DNA from: Sipunculus nudus
Lineage: Eukaryota > Annelida > Sipuncula > Golfingiida > Sipunculidae
Direction of reading: 5' to 3'
Length of the DNA: 64,000 bases
Assembly (NCBI GenBank): GCA_026874595.1
Contig: CM049308.1
Span: 891,001-955,000 of the forward strand
In this document: one piece after another, positions 10,951-22,800 of the stretch
Layout of the letters: each line of letters opens with the position of its first letter
How positions within the stretch are numbered: position 1 is the stretch's first letter
Made by a program: the position numbers and the translations under genes
The notes under the pieces: model-generated
The model's database searches: none
What the model saw: the letters and a program-made list of their open reading frames with translations, nothing else
What the model was told of the DNA's origin: nothing

Positions 10951-12075
10951 CAAGGGACCTGTGGGTCACAGCAATCAGCAGAAATTGACTATGAGAATAC
11001 ATAAATAAAATCCTAGTGGTCGTGTTGAGTGTGCACTTTTATGGATTACAAGAAAGATGCAAAAGCCTCTCATGATCAAATATCTGTAAAGTTTCAGTAT
11101 TTCAACTGTGTGACTGTTAAACACTTGTAAAAACACCCAATGGGTACATATGAAACCGTTTATATGATAGAATAAGTAAGAAAGAGGAGATGAGCTGAAG
11201 TACAATTATACATGTTTAATTTATTGCCTAAAATAAAATGCTAAAAAAAAATAAAATGTTCAATTTCCAAATTAGAATAAATCAAATCATGTTTCTGGCC
11301 AGTATCTCACAGAAAAAAGGTCATCACAACCTAATTTCAGGTTTCCAAGGAGATTTGTCCAAGGCTTCCCTAGATCTTATGTTTAAAGATTTTTGGGCAA
11401 ATGAAATATTTTGTGCCAATATGATATTCAGGGTGTTTATATCATGCTATCTGTCGGTAGCTCACAGAATATAGGCCATCATGACCTGATTTCAGGTTTC
11501 CTAGGAGATCTGCACAAGACCCTGACTGATATGTAAGAATATTCTAGGGCTGACAGATACATTTTGTGTCCTGTCTGACTGTCTGGATGCTCAAAACTTT
11601 TGGCCTGTAGCTTGCAGAATATAGGTCACTCTGATGTAGTTTCAGGTTTTCAAGGAGATTAATCTAGAACTTCCACGGATTTGGGCCTGAAGATTCTAGG
11701 CTTATGGATACAATTTGTGCCCAGCTGACATTAAGGGTGTTAAATTAATGTTTTTTCCTATAGCTTGCAGAATATAGGTCAAAGTTACCAAGGACCTGCC
11801 TGCGTATTACGTTAGGAGATTCTAGGCCACATGATTGTGCCCCACCTGACTGCCTGGGTGCTCAAAATCGGTTTTCAGCCCCTAGCTCCATCAAATAGGT
11901 CACCATGACTTAATTTCAGGTTTCAAAGGAGATTTTTATCCAGGACTTCCCTGGGTGTACAGTTAGAAGTTTCAAGGTCAAATTAATACAGTTTGTGCAT
12001 TGTTAACGGCCGTCAGATGGATGACAGGAAAACAGTAATCACTATAGTTTAGATAACTTACAGTCAGCTGAGCTT
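10951..12075 (-). mobile_element. Short Helentron-like element with ~150-bp internal repeats
   Basis: The left end CAAGGGACCTGTGGGTCAC (10951) is a degenerate form of the end at 1620, and the right end AGTCAGCTGAGCT (to about 12074) matches the hairpin end at 6784 with weaker pairing. Inside, a degenerate repeat of about 150 bp recurs near 11301, 11457, 11610, 11760 and 11881, marked by AATATAGGTCAC and TTTCAGGTTTCC. The same internal unit is found at 16910-18000 and 30128. The degenerate ends suggest an old insertion. Confidence 0.6.
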
Positions 12076-12076
12076 A

Positions 12077-12436
12077 TAAGAGACCAAATGGTCAGGTCTT
12101 ACAAGGACTCAGAGACTGTGCAGGATAATGGGGTAAAAAAACAAAACAAACAGTGAAACTGAAGATACAATTTCACCTGTAATCCAAAAAAGGTTTCCAT
12201 AGCTGCCATGGCTGTGGCAAAGAAATATACCAGTGATATTTTATGGTAACAGGTCAGCTGTGTTACTGTTGAAGAGATACAGTCACTGTCCGCAATATGT
12301 ATATGTGAGCTTTCATAACTTCAAACAACGCCCCCCCCCCCAATTTTAAGGCTACTGTGAGTTTAACCTCATGCTGTTTACTAAGAAGAGTCACACACAG
12401 CATCAAACAACAGTGTGAATAAAGCCTTAATCTTAC
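12077..12436 (-). other. Intron sequence with an 11-C run
   Basis: Unique intron sequence 3' of the loop exon. It contains a C homopolymer at about 12331-12341. No other feature is seen. Confidence 0.55.
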
Positions 12437-12570
12437 CTGTTTAAATACTGTTAATATAGGAACTTTACTAGAAACTGTGCTTGTTTCTTCTAGCGACTGG
12501 TAATCTGTGAGGGATTCTGATACTCGTTTTGATGTTTCCTCTCCCTCTCTTGCCAGACTCACATCTCTCT
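12437..12570 (-). CDS. SLC29 (ENT): ENT (SLC29) internal exon: central cytoplasmic loop to TM7
   Basis: The minus strand shows acceptor TTGTACAG, a 134-bp exon, and donor GTAAGA after CAG. The first two bases complete a Lys codon begun by the microexon at 16128-16152. Then come 44 codons: a hydrophilic segment rich in Ser, Thr and Glu (for example EGEETSKRVSESLTDYQSL) followed by VPILTVFKQ. In SLC29 proteins the large TM6-TM7 cytoplasmic loop has this composition and ends in a segment like TVF(K/Q)K(I/Q) just before TM7. The exon ends in phase 0 and joins IWVYG of the 8435-8543 exon. The loop is variable in the family, so this exon alone would not identify it; the phase links do. Its acceptor lies in a short AG-rich stretch, so a nearby AG could be used instead. 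Confidence 0.85.
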
Positions 12571-12599
12571 CTGTACAAGAAATCATTTAATAAAATACA

Positions 12600-13020
12600 T
12601 AACAACACCACATACTGGTAATATACCCATTGTATGTCTTGTGACCTTTGACCTTATCAGATATGCACTTATTTTGCAGACAATTGAACCCGGGGAGGTT
12701 CTTACATGGTTTAACATTTACACTGAATGTCAGCAAAATCCAACAAAATCCTAGTCACAGCAGTGCAATGAAGAAGTCTGGGGCCCTTTGACCTTATTAA
12801 ATTTGCATGGATTTTGCTGAGATTTGAATTCAGGTGAGAACCTTTATTTGTATATATTTTTATAAAGGGTTTAAAGAAAATCAAACAGATCTTTGGTTAT
12901 TCATCACAGTGCCTCCAGTCTGGTGACCTCTGACCTCTTCAAAAATGCAAGGCTTTTGCTTGGAATCCAACCAAGGCAAAATATCACATTGGTTAATATT
13001 TCTCTTGAGTTTCATCAAAC
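12600..13020. repeat. Degenerate ~140-bp repeat, three copies
   Basis: Blocks beginning GTGACCTTTGACCTTATCAG (12641), CCTTTGACCTTATTA (12785) and GTGACCTCTGACCTCTTC (12921) are spaced about 140 bp and continue with a related TTGCAxxxATTTTGC segment. They resemble the ~144-bp half-units of the array at 13241-14480. They lie upstream (gene direction) of the loop exon. Confidence 0.55.
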
Positions 13021-13060
13021 CCATTATATTCCTGTTAAGTTATCACAGCCACACTAAAAA

Positions 13061-15087
13061 ACTAGACATTTCTTGGCACCTGCGGTGCCAGAGTATCCCC
13101 AGACATAGTAGCCCCCCCCCTTTAAGAATAGACCCCCATTTTTAGCATATACTGACACTTGGCATATTAATTGTTTCTTCTATCTAACAATCCACAATCT
13201 TGTTGAAGATGTTGGTCCTGTGACCATGATCTTTTTAAAGATGTGTCCTGTGACCTTGACCTTTGACCTCATGACCCCAAAATCAATTTGGGTCTTACTT
13301 TTCCAATGGGACATATGGAAGTCAAGTTTGAAATCTATACATCAATAAAGCAGGAATTATCATCCAGAAACTAATTTTTGGACAGAAGGCTTCTGTGACC
13401 TTCACCTTTGACCTTGTGACCTCAAAATTGATAGTGTTCTTCCTCTCTTGGCAGGAGAACTATATGTGCAAGATGAAAGATCTGAGATGAAATGTTTGGC
13501 TGAAAATGCATCCACATCTTTTTAAAGATGTGTCCTGTGACCTTGACCTTTGACCTCATGACCCCAAAATCAATTTTGGTCTTGCTTTTCCAATGGGACA
13601 TATGCAAGTCAAGTTTGAAATCCATACATCAATAAAAGCAGGAATTATTATCCAGAAACTAATTTTTGGACAGATGGCTCCTGTGACCTTCACCTTTGAC
13701 CTTGTGACCTCAAAATTGATAGGGGTCTTCCACTCTTGGCAGGTGAACTATATGTGCAAGATGAAAGATCTGAGATGAATTGTTTGGCTGAAAATGCATC
13801 CACAATCTTTTTAAAGAGGTTTCCTGTGACCTTGACCTTTGACCGCATGACCCCAAAATCAATTCGGGTCTTGCTTTTCCAATGGGTCAAATACAAGTCA
13901 AGTTTGAAACCCATACATCAATAAAAGCAGGAATTATTATCCAGAAACTAATTTTTGGACAGATGGCTCCTGTGAACTTCACCTTTGACCTTGTGACCTC
14001 ACAATTGACAGGGGTCTTCCTCTCTTGGCAGGTGAACTATATGTACAAGATGAAAGATCTGAGATGAAATGTTTGGCTGAAAATGCATCCACATCTTTTT
14101 AAAGATGTGTCCTGTGACCTTGACCTTTGACCTCATGACCCCAAAATCAATTTGGGTCTTGCTTTTTCAATGGGACATAAACAAGTCAAGTTTGAAATCC
14201 ATACATCAATAAAAGCAGGAATTATCATCCAGAAACTAATTTTTGGACAGATGGCTCCTGTGACCTTACACCTTTGACCTTGTGACCTCAAAATTGATAG
14301 GGGTCTTCCACTCTTGGCAGGTGAACTATATGTGCAAGATGAAAGATCTGAGATGAATTGTTTGGCTGAAAATGCATCCACAGTATCTTTTAAAATGCCA
14401 GTCCAGTGACCTTGACCTTTGACCTCATGACCCTAGAACCTATAGAGTTCTTACTTTAGTGGTGGGCCATACATAAGTCATGTTTGAAATCCATATGGCT
14501 ATCAACACTGGAGATATCATAAGAGGTGTGTGATTTTCACCATATATGGCAATATTCAAGGTCAAGGCCACTATCATAGGAAAGGTCATGACCCCAATTC
14601 AAATAAACATCATCCCATAACCCATACCTATGTATATGCATAATATAAAAGAAATCTGTCCATTAGTTTTTGACTTATAATGCTCACAGTACTGTAAGGT
14701 GGCAATGTTGGGGGTATTAAATGGCACGAAAACAAGTAAAGAATAATAGGTGGCACCACCAGTTTCTGGAACATGACAACCCTATCCATGATCTTCCATC
14801 GACTTGATTTTGGGATAATCCATGCAAGATTTCTTGAGATATTAAAGAATTTTTGTGATTTTCCCCAAAATTGGACCTATTCAAGGTCAAGGACACTCTC
14901 CTAGTAAAGGTCATGACCTCATTTTAAATAGGTGTATTCCTCTTACCCATATCTATACATATACCAAGTTTGGTAAAGTTCCGTGAAATATTTTTTGGGT
15001 TATCGCACCAACAAGATTTATATGCGGCGGCGGAGGCGGCGGGACCGGTATGAAAACAAAGTATCCCCGACTTTGTCTGGGGATACA
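13061..15087 (-). mobile_element. Hairpin-ended rolling-circle-like element, family 2
   Basis: The left end ACTAGACATTTC is followed by a perfect hairpin GGCACC-TGC-GGTGCC (13075-13089), then GTATCCCCAGACA (13093-13105). The right end is a hairpin (15061-15086) with a TTT loop whose right arm, TGTCTGGGGATAC (15074-15086), is the exact 13-bp inverse of the left motif. The left end follows an A-run. The layout (short hairpin plus inner inverted repeat at one end, terminal hairpin at the other) is the same as in the families at 1620 and 23322, though the sequences differ. Near the right end a GCGG-rich stretch lies at 15022-15045. The interior holds the 288-bp array. No protein-coding frame is seen. 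It lies in the intron between microexon and loop exon. Confidence 0.7.
13241..14480. repeat. 288-bp tandem repeat (two ~144-bp halves), about 4.2 copies
   Basis: Unit starts (ATGTGTCCTG-type) fall at 13241, 13528, 13817, 14105 and 14395. Each unit has two related halves, one around TGACCTTGACCTTTGACC and one around TGACCTTCACCTTTGACC, so it is a dimer of ~144 bp. Similar single blocks occur near 25348-26160. Several short open frames on both strands are read-through of this repeat. Confidence 0.92.
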
Positions 15088-15465
15088 ATAACAGACAGAC
15101 CACAACCCCCATATCATAATATGACCTGTCTCAATCCAACAGGAGAGACCACATTTCCTGTATAAACTAACTACTGAATTAAAAAGAGGATAACCAAACG
15201 ATACCAAATCTCTCTGGCACTAAAAAACGAATAGCTTACCAAATAAACTCTGGAAAAATCACTTAAATAAAGAGTGCTGCATGTTTTCATAAAGGTTTAT
15301 ATTACAATAATTATTCAGAAATAACAATTACAATGATTGTAATTGGAAACATGGGCAGTGAAGAAATATAGGAAAATAAAGGAGATAATTTTATAGATGT
15401 TGGAAAAATATAAGAAACTGAAGGAGACAGTTTTTCATAAAAAAATATACAAAATAGGAGTAAGT
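15088..15465 (-). other. Intron sequence, nothing recognisable
   Basis: AT-rich unique sequence between the family 2 element and the 26-bp repeat. No feature is supported. Confidence 0.5.
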
Positions 15466-15741
15466 TGGAGCCCTGATATACAGTTGGACTCCTCTGTCCT
15501 GATGTACAGTTGGACCCCTCTGTCCTGTTATACAGTTGAACCCCTCTGTCCTGATATACAGTTGGACCCCTCTGTCCAGATGTACCCCTCTGTCCTGATG
15601 TACAGTTGGACCCCTCTGTCCTGATGTACAGTTGGACCCTTCTGTCCTGATGTACAGTTGGACCCCTCTGTCCTGATATACAGTTGAACCCCTCTGTAAA
15701 GATGTACAGTTGGACCCCTCTGTCCTATGTACAGTTGGACC
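15466..15741. repeat. 26-bp tandem repeat, ~10 copies
   Basis: The unit is CAGTTGGACCCCTCTGTCCT plus GATGTA (or GATATA). One unit near 15570-15600 is shortened. The open frames across it on both strands (repeats of YSWTPLSC or TEGSNCTS-like) arise because the repeat lacks stops in some frames; I do not call them genes. Confidence 0.95.
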
Positions 15742-16038
15742 CATCAATCAAACATCTGATAATTTGGCTTTCGGGGTAATATGGCAGATTCCTTGAAAAC
15801 ATATTTTCCTGTATCATTTTATAATAAGTTCTAATCTGACATTTTGTGTAATGCAACTCATTCACCATTGATGAAGCCCAATATCCCTTATTGCAGTAAA
15901 CTATATCCATGTGATCCAGCAAACCTGAGTGACCTCCAAGCCATAACATGACCCTGATGAAAATTTAATCCCTGATTGTGACAAATTAAAGGGGTCCAAT
16001 TGTAGGGAGTCTGACTGACTCCGGTAAAAAAGTTAGTG

Positions 16039-16041
<3 letters not shown>
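15742..16041 (-). other. Intron sequence, nothing recognisable
   Basis: Unique AT-rich sequence between the 26-bp repeat and the TA microsatellite. No feature is supported. Confidence 0.5.

Positions 16042-16083
<42 letters not shown>
16042..16083. repeat. (TA)n microsatellite
   Basis: About 20 uninterrupted TA dinucleotides, 45 bp downstream (gene direction) of the microexon donor. Confidence 0.97.
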
Positions 16084-16087
<4 letters not shown>

Positions 16088-16127
16088 TGATATATAATGC
16101 TGATGATATATATATCTGATCACTTAC

Positions 16128-16152
16128 TTTTTATATAATGCCTTGCAAATCG
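16128..16152 (-). CDS. SLC29 (ENT): ENT (SLC29) 25-bp microexon after TM6
   Basis: The minus strand reads a strong pyrimidine tract and acceptor (TTTTCTTTCCAG), 25 bp of exon, and the near-perfect donor GTAAGTG (16127-16121). Read in phase 0 it encodes RFARHYIK plus one base, A. That A joins AG at the start of the 12437-12570 exon to make Lys. In SLC29 proteins the segment just after TM6 reads like (K/E)(F/Y)ARYY, so position and sequence fit. The previous exon, encoding TM6, is not found in the rest of the window. An exon this short would be missed by most gene finders. It is supported by splice signals, family motif and phase, with no transcript evidence. Confidence 0.78.
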
Positions 16153-16414
16153 CTGGAAAGAAAACAAATCATATTTATATATTATGTCTTCAGTTTATTT
16201 TGTGAGGTTCATGGAAGTTAAGATATTACACATAATCAATATGGCATTGTATGCAGACAAAACTTATCTTAATACCACAAAATATTGTATATCATATAAA
16301 CTGTTTAATAATATACCTTTGAGATTTATTAATATGATTTTGATTATTATATCATTCATAATTATTTATTCATCATTATGAACTTTTTTACTTATGCCTG
16401 CACTCTAAACACAT
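16153..16414 (-). other. Intron sequence, nothing recognisable
   Basis: AT-rich sequence upstream (gene direction) of the microexon. A 65-codon plus-strand open frame here has no recognisable features and is not called. Confidence 0.5.
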
Positions 16415-16627
16415 CAAATGCTGACACCATACGCCTGCACAGTTTATTCTAAATATCAACAAGTGACCCATGGATCATGATGCTCAGTTGTGAAGGAGGA
16501 CATACACAAAAGGAATTTGGACAACAAATGCTGACACCATACGGCTGCACAGTTTATTCTAAATATCAACAAGTGACCCATGGATCATGATGCTCAGCTG
16601 TGTAGGAGGACATACACAAAAGGAATT
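16415..16627. repeat. 110-bp direct duplication carrying an element left end
   Basis: CAAATGCTGACACC starts at 16415 and 16525, and the two 110-bp copies are nearly identical. Each contains a left terminus of the CAAGGGACCC family (CAAGTGACCCATGGATCATG at 16460 and 16570). The outer nested element therefore has two left ends in tandem. Confidence 0.93.
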
Positions 16628-19241
16628 AAATCATCTGAATGCCAAATTTTTTAGGTGGTATCCCCATTCAACTGTAGCTATAAGTTCTTCAAAATCAACA
16701 AGAAGAAAGTTTCATGACACTGTGTCCAGCCATTCCCATGAAATCTAGCCTTTTGTATGCAGGCAGTTGAGATAAAAATTACCAAGCAAATTTCTTAAGG
16801 ACATCCCTGGATGTCAAGACAGAAGATTTTAAGGTCCATCAGTAAAGTTTTGTACCCTGTCTGACTGTCTGGGCGCTTAAAATGTTTAAAATTGCTTAAA
16901 TGCTTAAAATGGTAAGTAATATAGGCCACCATGACCTAATTTCAGGTTTCCATTAAGATTGCCAAAGATGTTTTGGCCAGTGGCATTCAAAATATAGGTC
17001 ACCATGACCTAATTTCAGGTTTCCATGGAGATTGCCCAAGACTTCCTTGTATATAACATTGGAACTTTCTCTTTAAGGGTTAGCATATAACTAATACAAG
17101 GCATTCTCCATGGCTCGGATATTTGCGCTCAGTGGTTGGTAAGGGTGGAGGACACTGGAGAACCCAGAGAAAACCACTGGCCACGGATGGACCACTACAA
17201 CCCACTCTCATAGCCACGCCAGGAATCCAACCCGGCTGCCAACGGAGAAGGTTGAGCGTTTCACCACTCAGCTGTCCAGGGTTTTAAAAACATGTTTTTG
17301 GCCCATAGTTCACAAAATATAGGTCATTATGACCTAATTTCAGGTTTCCATGCAAATTTACCAAGGACTTGCCTGAATATCATGTTAGAAGATTCTAGGC
17401 CTTGCAGATACAATATGTGCACCATGTGAATGACTGGATGCTCAAAATCATGTTTCAGCCTGTAGTTTGCAAAATATTGGTCACCATGACCTAATTTCAG
17501 GTTTCCATGCAAATTTACCCAGGACCTCCCAGGATGTACAGTTAGAAGTTTCTAGTTATTACAGTTATGATTTGTGCCCTGTTAACGGATGGACTGCTCC
17601 ATCTAAAGGTCTCAAAAATAGAGAAATAAATATGTAAAAATTAGAAAAATTACAGGTGGTGCCACCAGTCTTCAGGAAATAATGAAACACTATTTGATTA
17701 GTATATATGGAAAGAATCAAGGCAATCAATGCATTAGTTATCAGGTATTGGAGCTTTTGTATCAAATTTTTAATTATTCTTGGGGGGGGGGGTTACTTAT
17801 AAGCCCCATAGCTAGGAGGATATAAGTCAAAGTGACAAAATTCTGATGAGAATTTTTATCGACCTCCATGGGAATAACGTAAGAAGATTCTAGGCCTAAC
17901 AGATACAATATTTGCACCATCTGACTGACTGGGTGCTCAAAATCATGTTTTCAGCCTGTAGTTCGCAAAATATGTCACCATTACCTAATTCAGGTTTCCC
18001 AGGGGATTGGCCTAGGCACTCCCTGTATGTACAGTGCGAAGTTTCTAGGTTATGGCTATGATTTGTGCCATGTTAAGGGTGAACTAATTCACCTGAAGAT
18101 CTCAAAAATAGGGAAATGGGACCCATGGGTCACATCACTCAGCTGAATTTTGGAAAATATTAGTAACTGCAAAATATTTTTATTTCTTTTGGTTTTTCAT
18201 GTATATTATCATTTGAAAATCTATGAGAAAATGGCCCTGCTAAAATGAAACTCTGTAAATTATAAAATAATGGACATGAGCTAAACCATTTAGTGATGCA
18301 CCAAGGGAACAAATAGGCCTACAGTAAGTGTTATATTAAAGTAACATTTCATAAACAAATAATGCGTGAAGGTAATTAAGTTTTCAAAAGTTAAATATAT
18401 GGCCATATGAGTTAAAAATTAATCCCACAAAGTTGGCCAATATTCCTAATTTTAACTCTAAGTTAACAGTGTTATTCACACCTAGGCCCCGCCAACTTTG
18501 AGAGATATGAATGAAATGCTACAAAGTATTTATATTTTCTTAAATCTTGTCAGTTTGCACTTACATTAGATCCTAATATTTTATCACATTTACACATTAG
18601 GAATAAATTCCTGAACATTTTTCTTTAAAAAAATCAAAATCGTCCAAGTCTCAACAAAAAGAATTTATTTAACATTAAAATTATAAGATTCATCCTGTTT
18701 ATTAGTCCTGTGTATTGAAGGTGTGGGTGGTGGGAGGGGTCTCTATTGTTACTGCTCATTGCAGAATGGCGTCCAGTGGGGGGGGGGGGGAAGAGAAAAA
18801 GGCTCCCTGTGGTATTAGCTGCAGACAGCCTGATCAAGCTCAACTCAGTGGAGAGAGGGCTTGCCCTAGTGATGGGATTACATAACAACAGCCTTGGCAG
18901 CATGGAGAGCTGCACTGAATGACCTACAGTGACCAAAGTGGACTGCTTGACAATGTAAGGGAATACAACAAGAGCCTCCAATAAAATTAAATAACTAGCC
19001 TAATTTTGCAGCTTTTATTTTCAAATTTCAGATTTTAACAGATTAAATCCTTATGTGTACATGCTGTGAAAATAAAAACCACAGTACTTACAGGAAAAAA
19101 ACGTGCTGTGGCCAAAGTTGGGCAAAATTTCAGAAACAAATTTTTTATTTTTGCTAATATTTTAAAAAAATTAAAAGATTTTGATCTAATTTAAGTTATA
19201 TTACTGGAACAAGGGACCCATGGGTCATGGCGCTCAGCTGT

Positions 19242-19667
19242 TATATATGATAAAAATATGATTTTGAAATGAGGCACATGCTGGTTTTGTGTGGTTATAA
19301 ATATAAGCTGTATTATGAGTTGTTGGTGTTAAGCTTATGTATGATTTTGATAGTTTCTTTGGAGACAGGGAAGAGATTGATTTCAATTATTTTAACAAAT
19401 GGAGTGCTACCGCCATACAGATTTTGACTTGGCCATATAATATTATAGAATATATTCATGAATGCATTCATAAATACATTTTGAAAGTATTTGCACTGGC
19501 TTTCAAATACTTTCATTTTTACCTGAATTCCCATTCTTATGCAAGAAATTTTTATAATGGAGTACATATTCATATTCGTATTCAAATACAATTGCAAAGT
19601 TTTTGCACCATGTCTGGTATTTATTCAGTTTTAGCCAAACAATGATGTTGAGAATCCAGAATATAAA
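19242..19667. other. Unrelated sequence between two left termini of level C
   Basis: About 425 bp lies between the left end at 19210 and a second left end at 19668, with no counterpart in copies I or II. It carries overlapping open frames of 94-102 codons on both strands, with no recognised domain. It may be host or other sequence picked up when an upstream left end was used. An alternative is a deleted right end. Function unknown. Confidence 0.45.
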
Positions 19668-19865
19668 CAAAGGACCCATGGGTCACGGCGCCCAGCTTTA
19701 GTTTTAAATTTTTGCAAATGAAAAATATAAAAAATATTCTATTGTAATGTTTTTCATATATAAGCATATGAGAAGCTAAGAGGAAAGGGGCCCTCCTACT
19801 TGGTTATAGTAAAGTTCTAACTATATGATTGCAAATTAATACTCTGACAAGACTAACATGAAGAA

Positions 19866-22800
19866 CAAGGGACCCATGGGTCACGGCGCTCAGCTGATCG
19901 TGATTGGACCATAAATGTTTCTCCACTGTGATACTATATCGAGTCGATAAAGCTTATGAATATCATGGACATGTTGGGCTATTATAAAGGAATGTAATGT
20001 AATATGTGAGTAAATGATAAATGAAATAACCTGACTGATGGATTAATAGAGTCATATATAGTGGTTTATTTTTTATTTATTAAAGAGGTGTAGAAAATTG
20101 TGATATATTTGAGCAAATATGAATGCAATGACAGCAGTAATAAGCAGTAGTAGAATGATGATAAGGCTATTTGTTGAAGGATCTAAAGTGTATGGTAGTC
20201 TGCAAGCGTTCAATTTGACAGATATGATGTTATGATTAACTATGCTGATGAAGTGATTTATGAATTTGTGACTGTATGACACAATATCTCTTTAGTCTTG
20301 ACATGGTACATTATTGTGATGCCCACTATGTCTAAATATTACACAATATTGACATAATTTCTGGCATGTACATAGGTACCTATGGACGAATAGTTATATA
20401 AAATATTAAAGTATGAATATATCTGATTCATCTTGATCTTGCTTACTGAGGCTGACTTTGGGATGGGGTTCGGAGAAGGGAAAAGTGAGGGCAGCACGAA
20501 GGTGGATGTAGAAATATTCTATTGTAATGTTTTTCATTTATATAAGAATATGAAAAGCTAAGAGGAAAGGGGCCCTCCTACTTGGTTATAGTAAAGTTCT
20601 AAATATATGATTGCAAACTAATACTCTGACAAGACTGTCATGAAGAAAAACAGTAAAAGTTTTGAGATACTGTAATGTATGAAAATTTACAGATGGAAAA
20701 TTTACAGATGGACAGGCAAGTGGACAGAATGGACTAATACCTTTATTTCACTTTCAAGGGAATAATGCATTTAAGTTTATATATAAGCCTATTTTTTTTT
20801 AAGCATATCCACTTTTTCCATGAAGAAGTTTTTATCTGAATCATTTTTTTTATTTACAGGTTTTATAAATTTTAAATGAAAAAACCTGAAAATATAAGTT
20901 AAAATATTAAAATTGTTGCAAAAGTTGCAATCATTATATATACAGAGTAAAAAACTGAAACTATAAGTTAAAATATTAGAATTGTTGCAAAAGTTGCAAT
21001 CATCATATATCCAGAGTGTAGCTCATATTTGGTCATATTATGCATACACATATATTTTATTATTTTTAAATCATAAATCTTTAAACTGAATTTAAAAGAA
21101 AATAATGCCACAACATGGCATCTACAAGAATATTCCTTGAATCACTATTAAAAAGTTTTGCACATTGGAGTTTTCAGTACCTGCTTAATTTTATTCACCC
21201 AAATAAAATAAAAGATTCAGTAAATTTGATAAAATAAAACATCTTTTCAAATAAAGTATACACACTGTTGGTTGAATGAGAAACAAACAATATCATTGTG
21301 CTAATTACTATCCAAGTTTTAATTAATTACTGAAATTAATAGTCAATGTCACACCTGGTGAAGTTTTTACTCCTCTGAAGTAAGGAATTACTTATCTCAT
21401 AAACATCCACACTTTCATAGCAATACACCACTTTGTGGACACAATTAAATGTACACTTTAATCATTGTAACCCTGGTGGTACAATACAAAATCTAAAATG
21501 TAGCATAGCCTAGAATAAGAATGAATCACATACAGAAAATAATAACAATTATCTAGTTTATGCATCATCTGGGGGGGGGGGGGGGGGGGGGGAGGGAGTG
21601 CAGAGCAGAGGGGAAGCCTGCTGGTAGTGGCCAAGCTGACCCAAGGCAAGCTGCCTGGGGTGGGTTACATAATGCAAGTGAAGGCTGTACTACTAGGTGG
21701 GCTAGATGTAAACAACACTTGACATGGTGTATGAAAACATGAATAAAAGCTATTCTTTCCAATCAATTTCTTTGAAATTTCAGATTTTAAAAGATTAAAT
21801 CCTTATGTATATATGCTGTGAAAATTAAACCAAGAGTGCCAAAGTTGGACAAAATTTAAGGTATTGATTTTTTATTTATGCTAATAACTTGAAAAATTTG
21901 CAAAATTCAGATCTAATTTTGGGTAAATAATTGAATCTTGATTAAATAAAGTTATATTCCTGAAAAAAAGTCTCTAGGTTCAGCAATTCTCATGTGAGTA
22001 AATATATTTCCTGATTTTTTAACAAATTGCATTATGTTTTGGCCCATAACTTCAAAATAATACCCAAAACTAACCTAATTTTTGATATATTCATAGAAAA
22101 TGTATAAAAGAATGTGAATCCTAAATACGATCAAAAACAGATCAGTGGTTTTGATATTAGGCAGCCCTGAAGTGTAACAATGGCTTTTTTTTATGGAAAA
22201 CAGAGTTTTTTTTCCTTAATATCTCGAAGTCCTGAACAAAGTCCTAATGACCCAATTTTCGGTATGGTAGGAGATTTTGGGGACATCTAAAATTATGTCA
22301 ACAGCCTGGGGAACATAGAGATGTGCACTGAATGACCTACAGTCATCAAAGTGGACTGCTTGACAATGTAAGGGAATACAACAAGAGCCTCCAAAAAAAT
22401 TCAATAACTAGCCTAATTTTGCAGCTTTTATTTTCAAATTTCAGATTTTAACAAATTAAATCCTTATGTATACATGGTGTGAAAATTAAATCCACAGTAC
22501 TTACAGGAAAAAAACGTGCCGTGGCCAAAGTTGGGCAAAATTTAAGGTACCAAATTTTGATCTAATTTTTGGTATACAATTAAATTTTGATTAATATAAG
22601 TTGTATTACTGGAAAAAAGTCCCTACCTTTAACACTTTTGGTCTTAAGTGACCAAATATCTTCCTGATTTTTTTACAAAGTCCATTATGTTTGGGCCCAT
22701 AACTTTTTTAAATTATATAATACTGACTTAATATCTGGCATGTACATAGGAACTATATAGAAGAATATTTATGGCAAATATGAAGAAAACCAGATGAGTG

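Larger units (their letters stand above)
508..16152 (-). other. SLC29 (ENT): ENT gene segment, four exons and three large introns
   Basis: Exons 16152-16128, 12570-12437, 8543-8435 and 593-508 total 354 bp, exactly 118 codons starting and ending in phase 0. Intron sizes are about 3.6, 3.9 and 7.8 kb, and all three carry mobile elements. Protein order matches the family: the FAR(Y/H)Y segment after TM6, a Ser/Thr/Glu-rich loop, TM7 and TM8. The first exons and promoter are not in the window. Nothing to the right (16153-64000) looks like TM1-TM6, so if the gene is intact the nest of elements and the 43-bp satellite are also intronic. A pseudogene cannot be excluded, but the frame is open throughout. 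Confidence 0.8.

Noticed and set aside
13422-14381. Set of 60-80-codon frames with similar sequences on both strands
   Set aside because: They follow the 288-bp repeat and occur on both strands in register, so they are repeat shadows.
15391-15747. 118-codon minus-strand frame with repeated TEGSNCTS-like peptide, and its plus-strand partner
   Set aside because: Both are read-through of the 26-bp tandem repeat; no domain and no splice support.
18634-18981. 115-codon minus-strand frame with poly-Pro stretch
   Set aside because: The prolines come from the poly-G homopolymer and the frame lies within a diverged copy of the mobile element.
19337-19645. 102-codon plus-strand frame between two element left ends
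   Set aside because: An overlapping 94-codon frame exists on the other strand and no domain is recognised; kept only as part of the unexplained insert.
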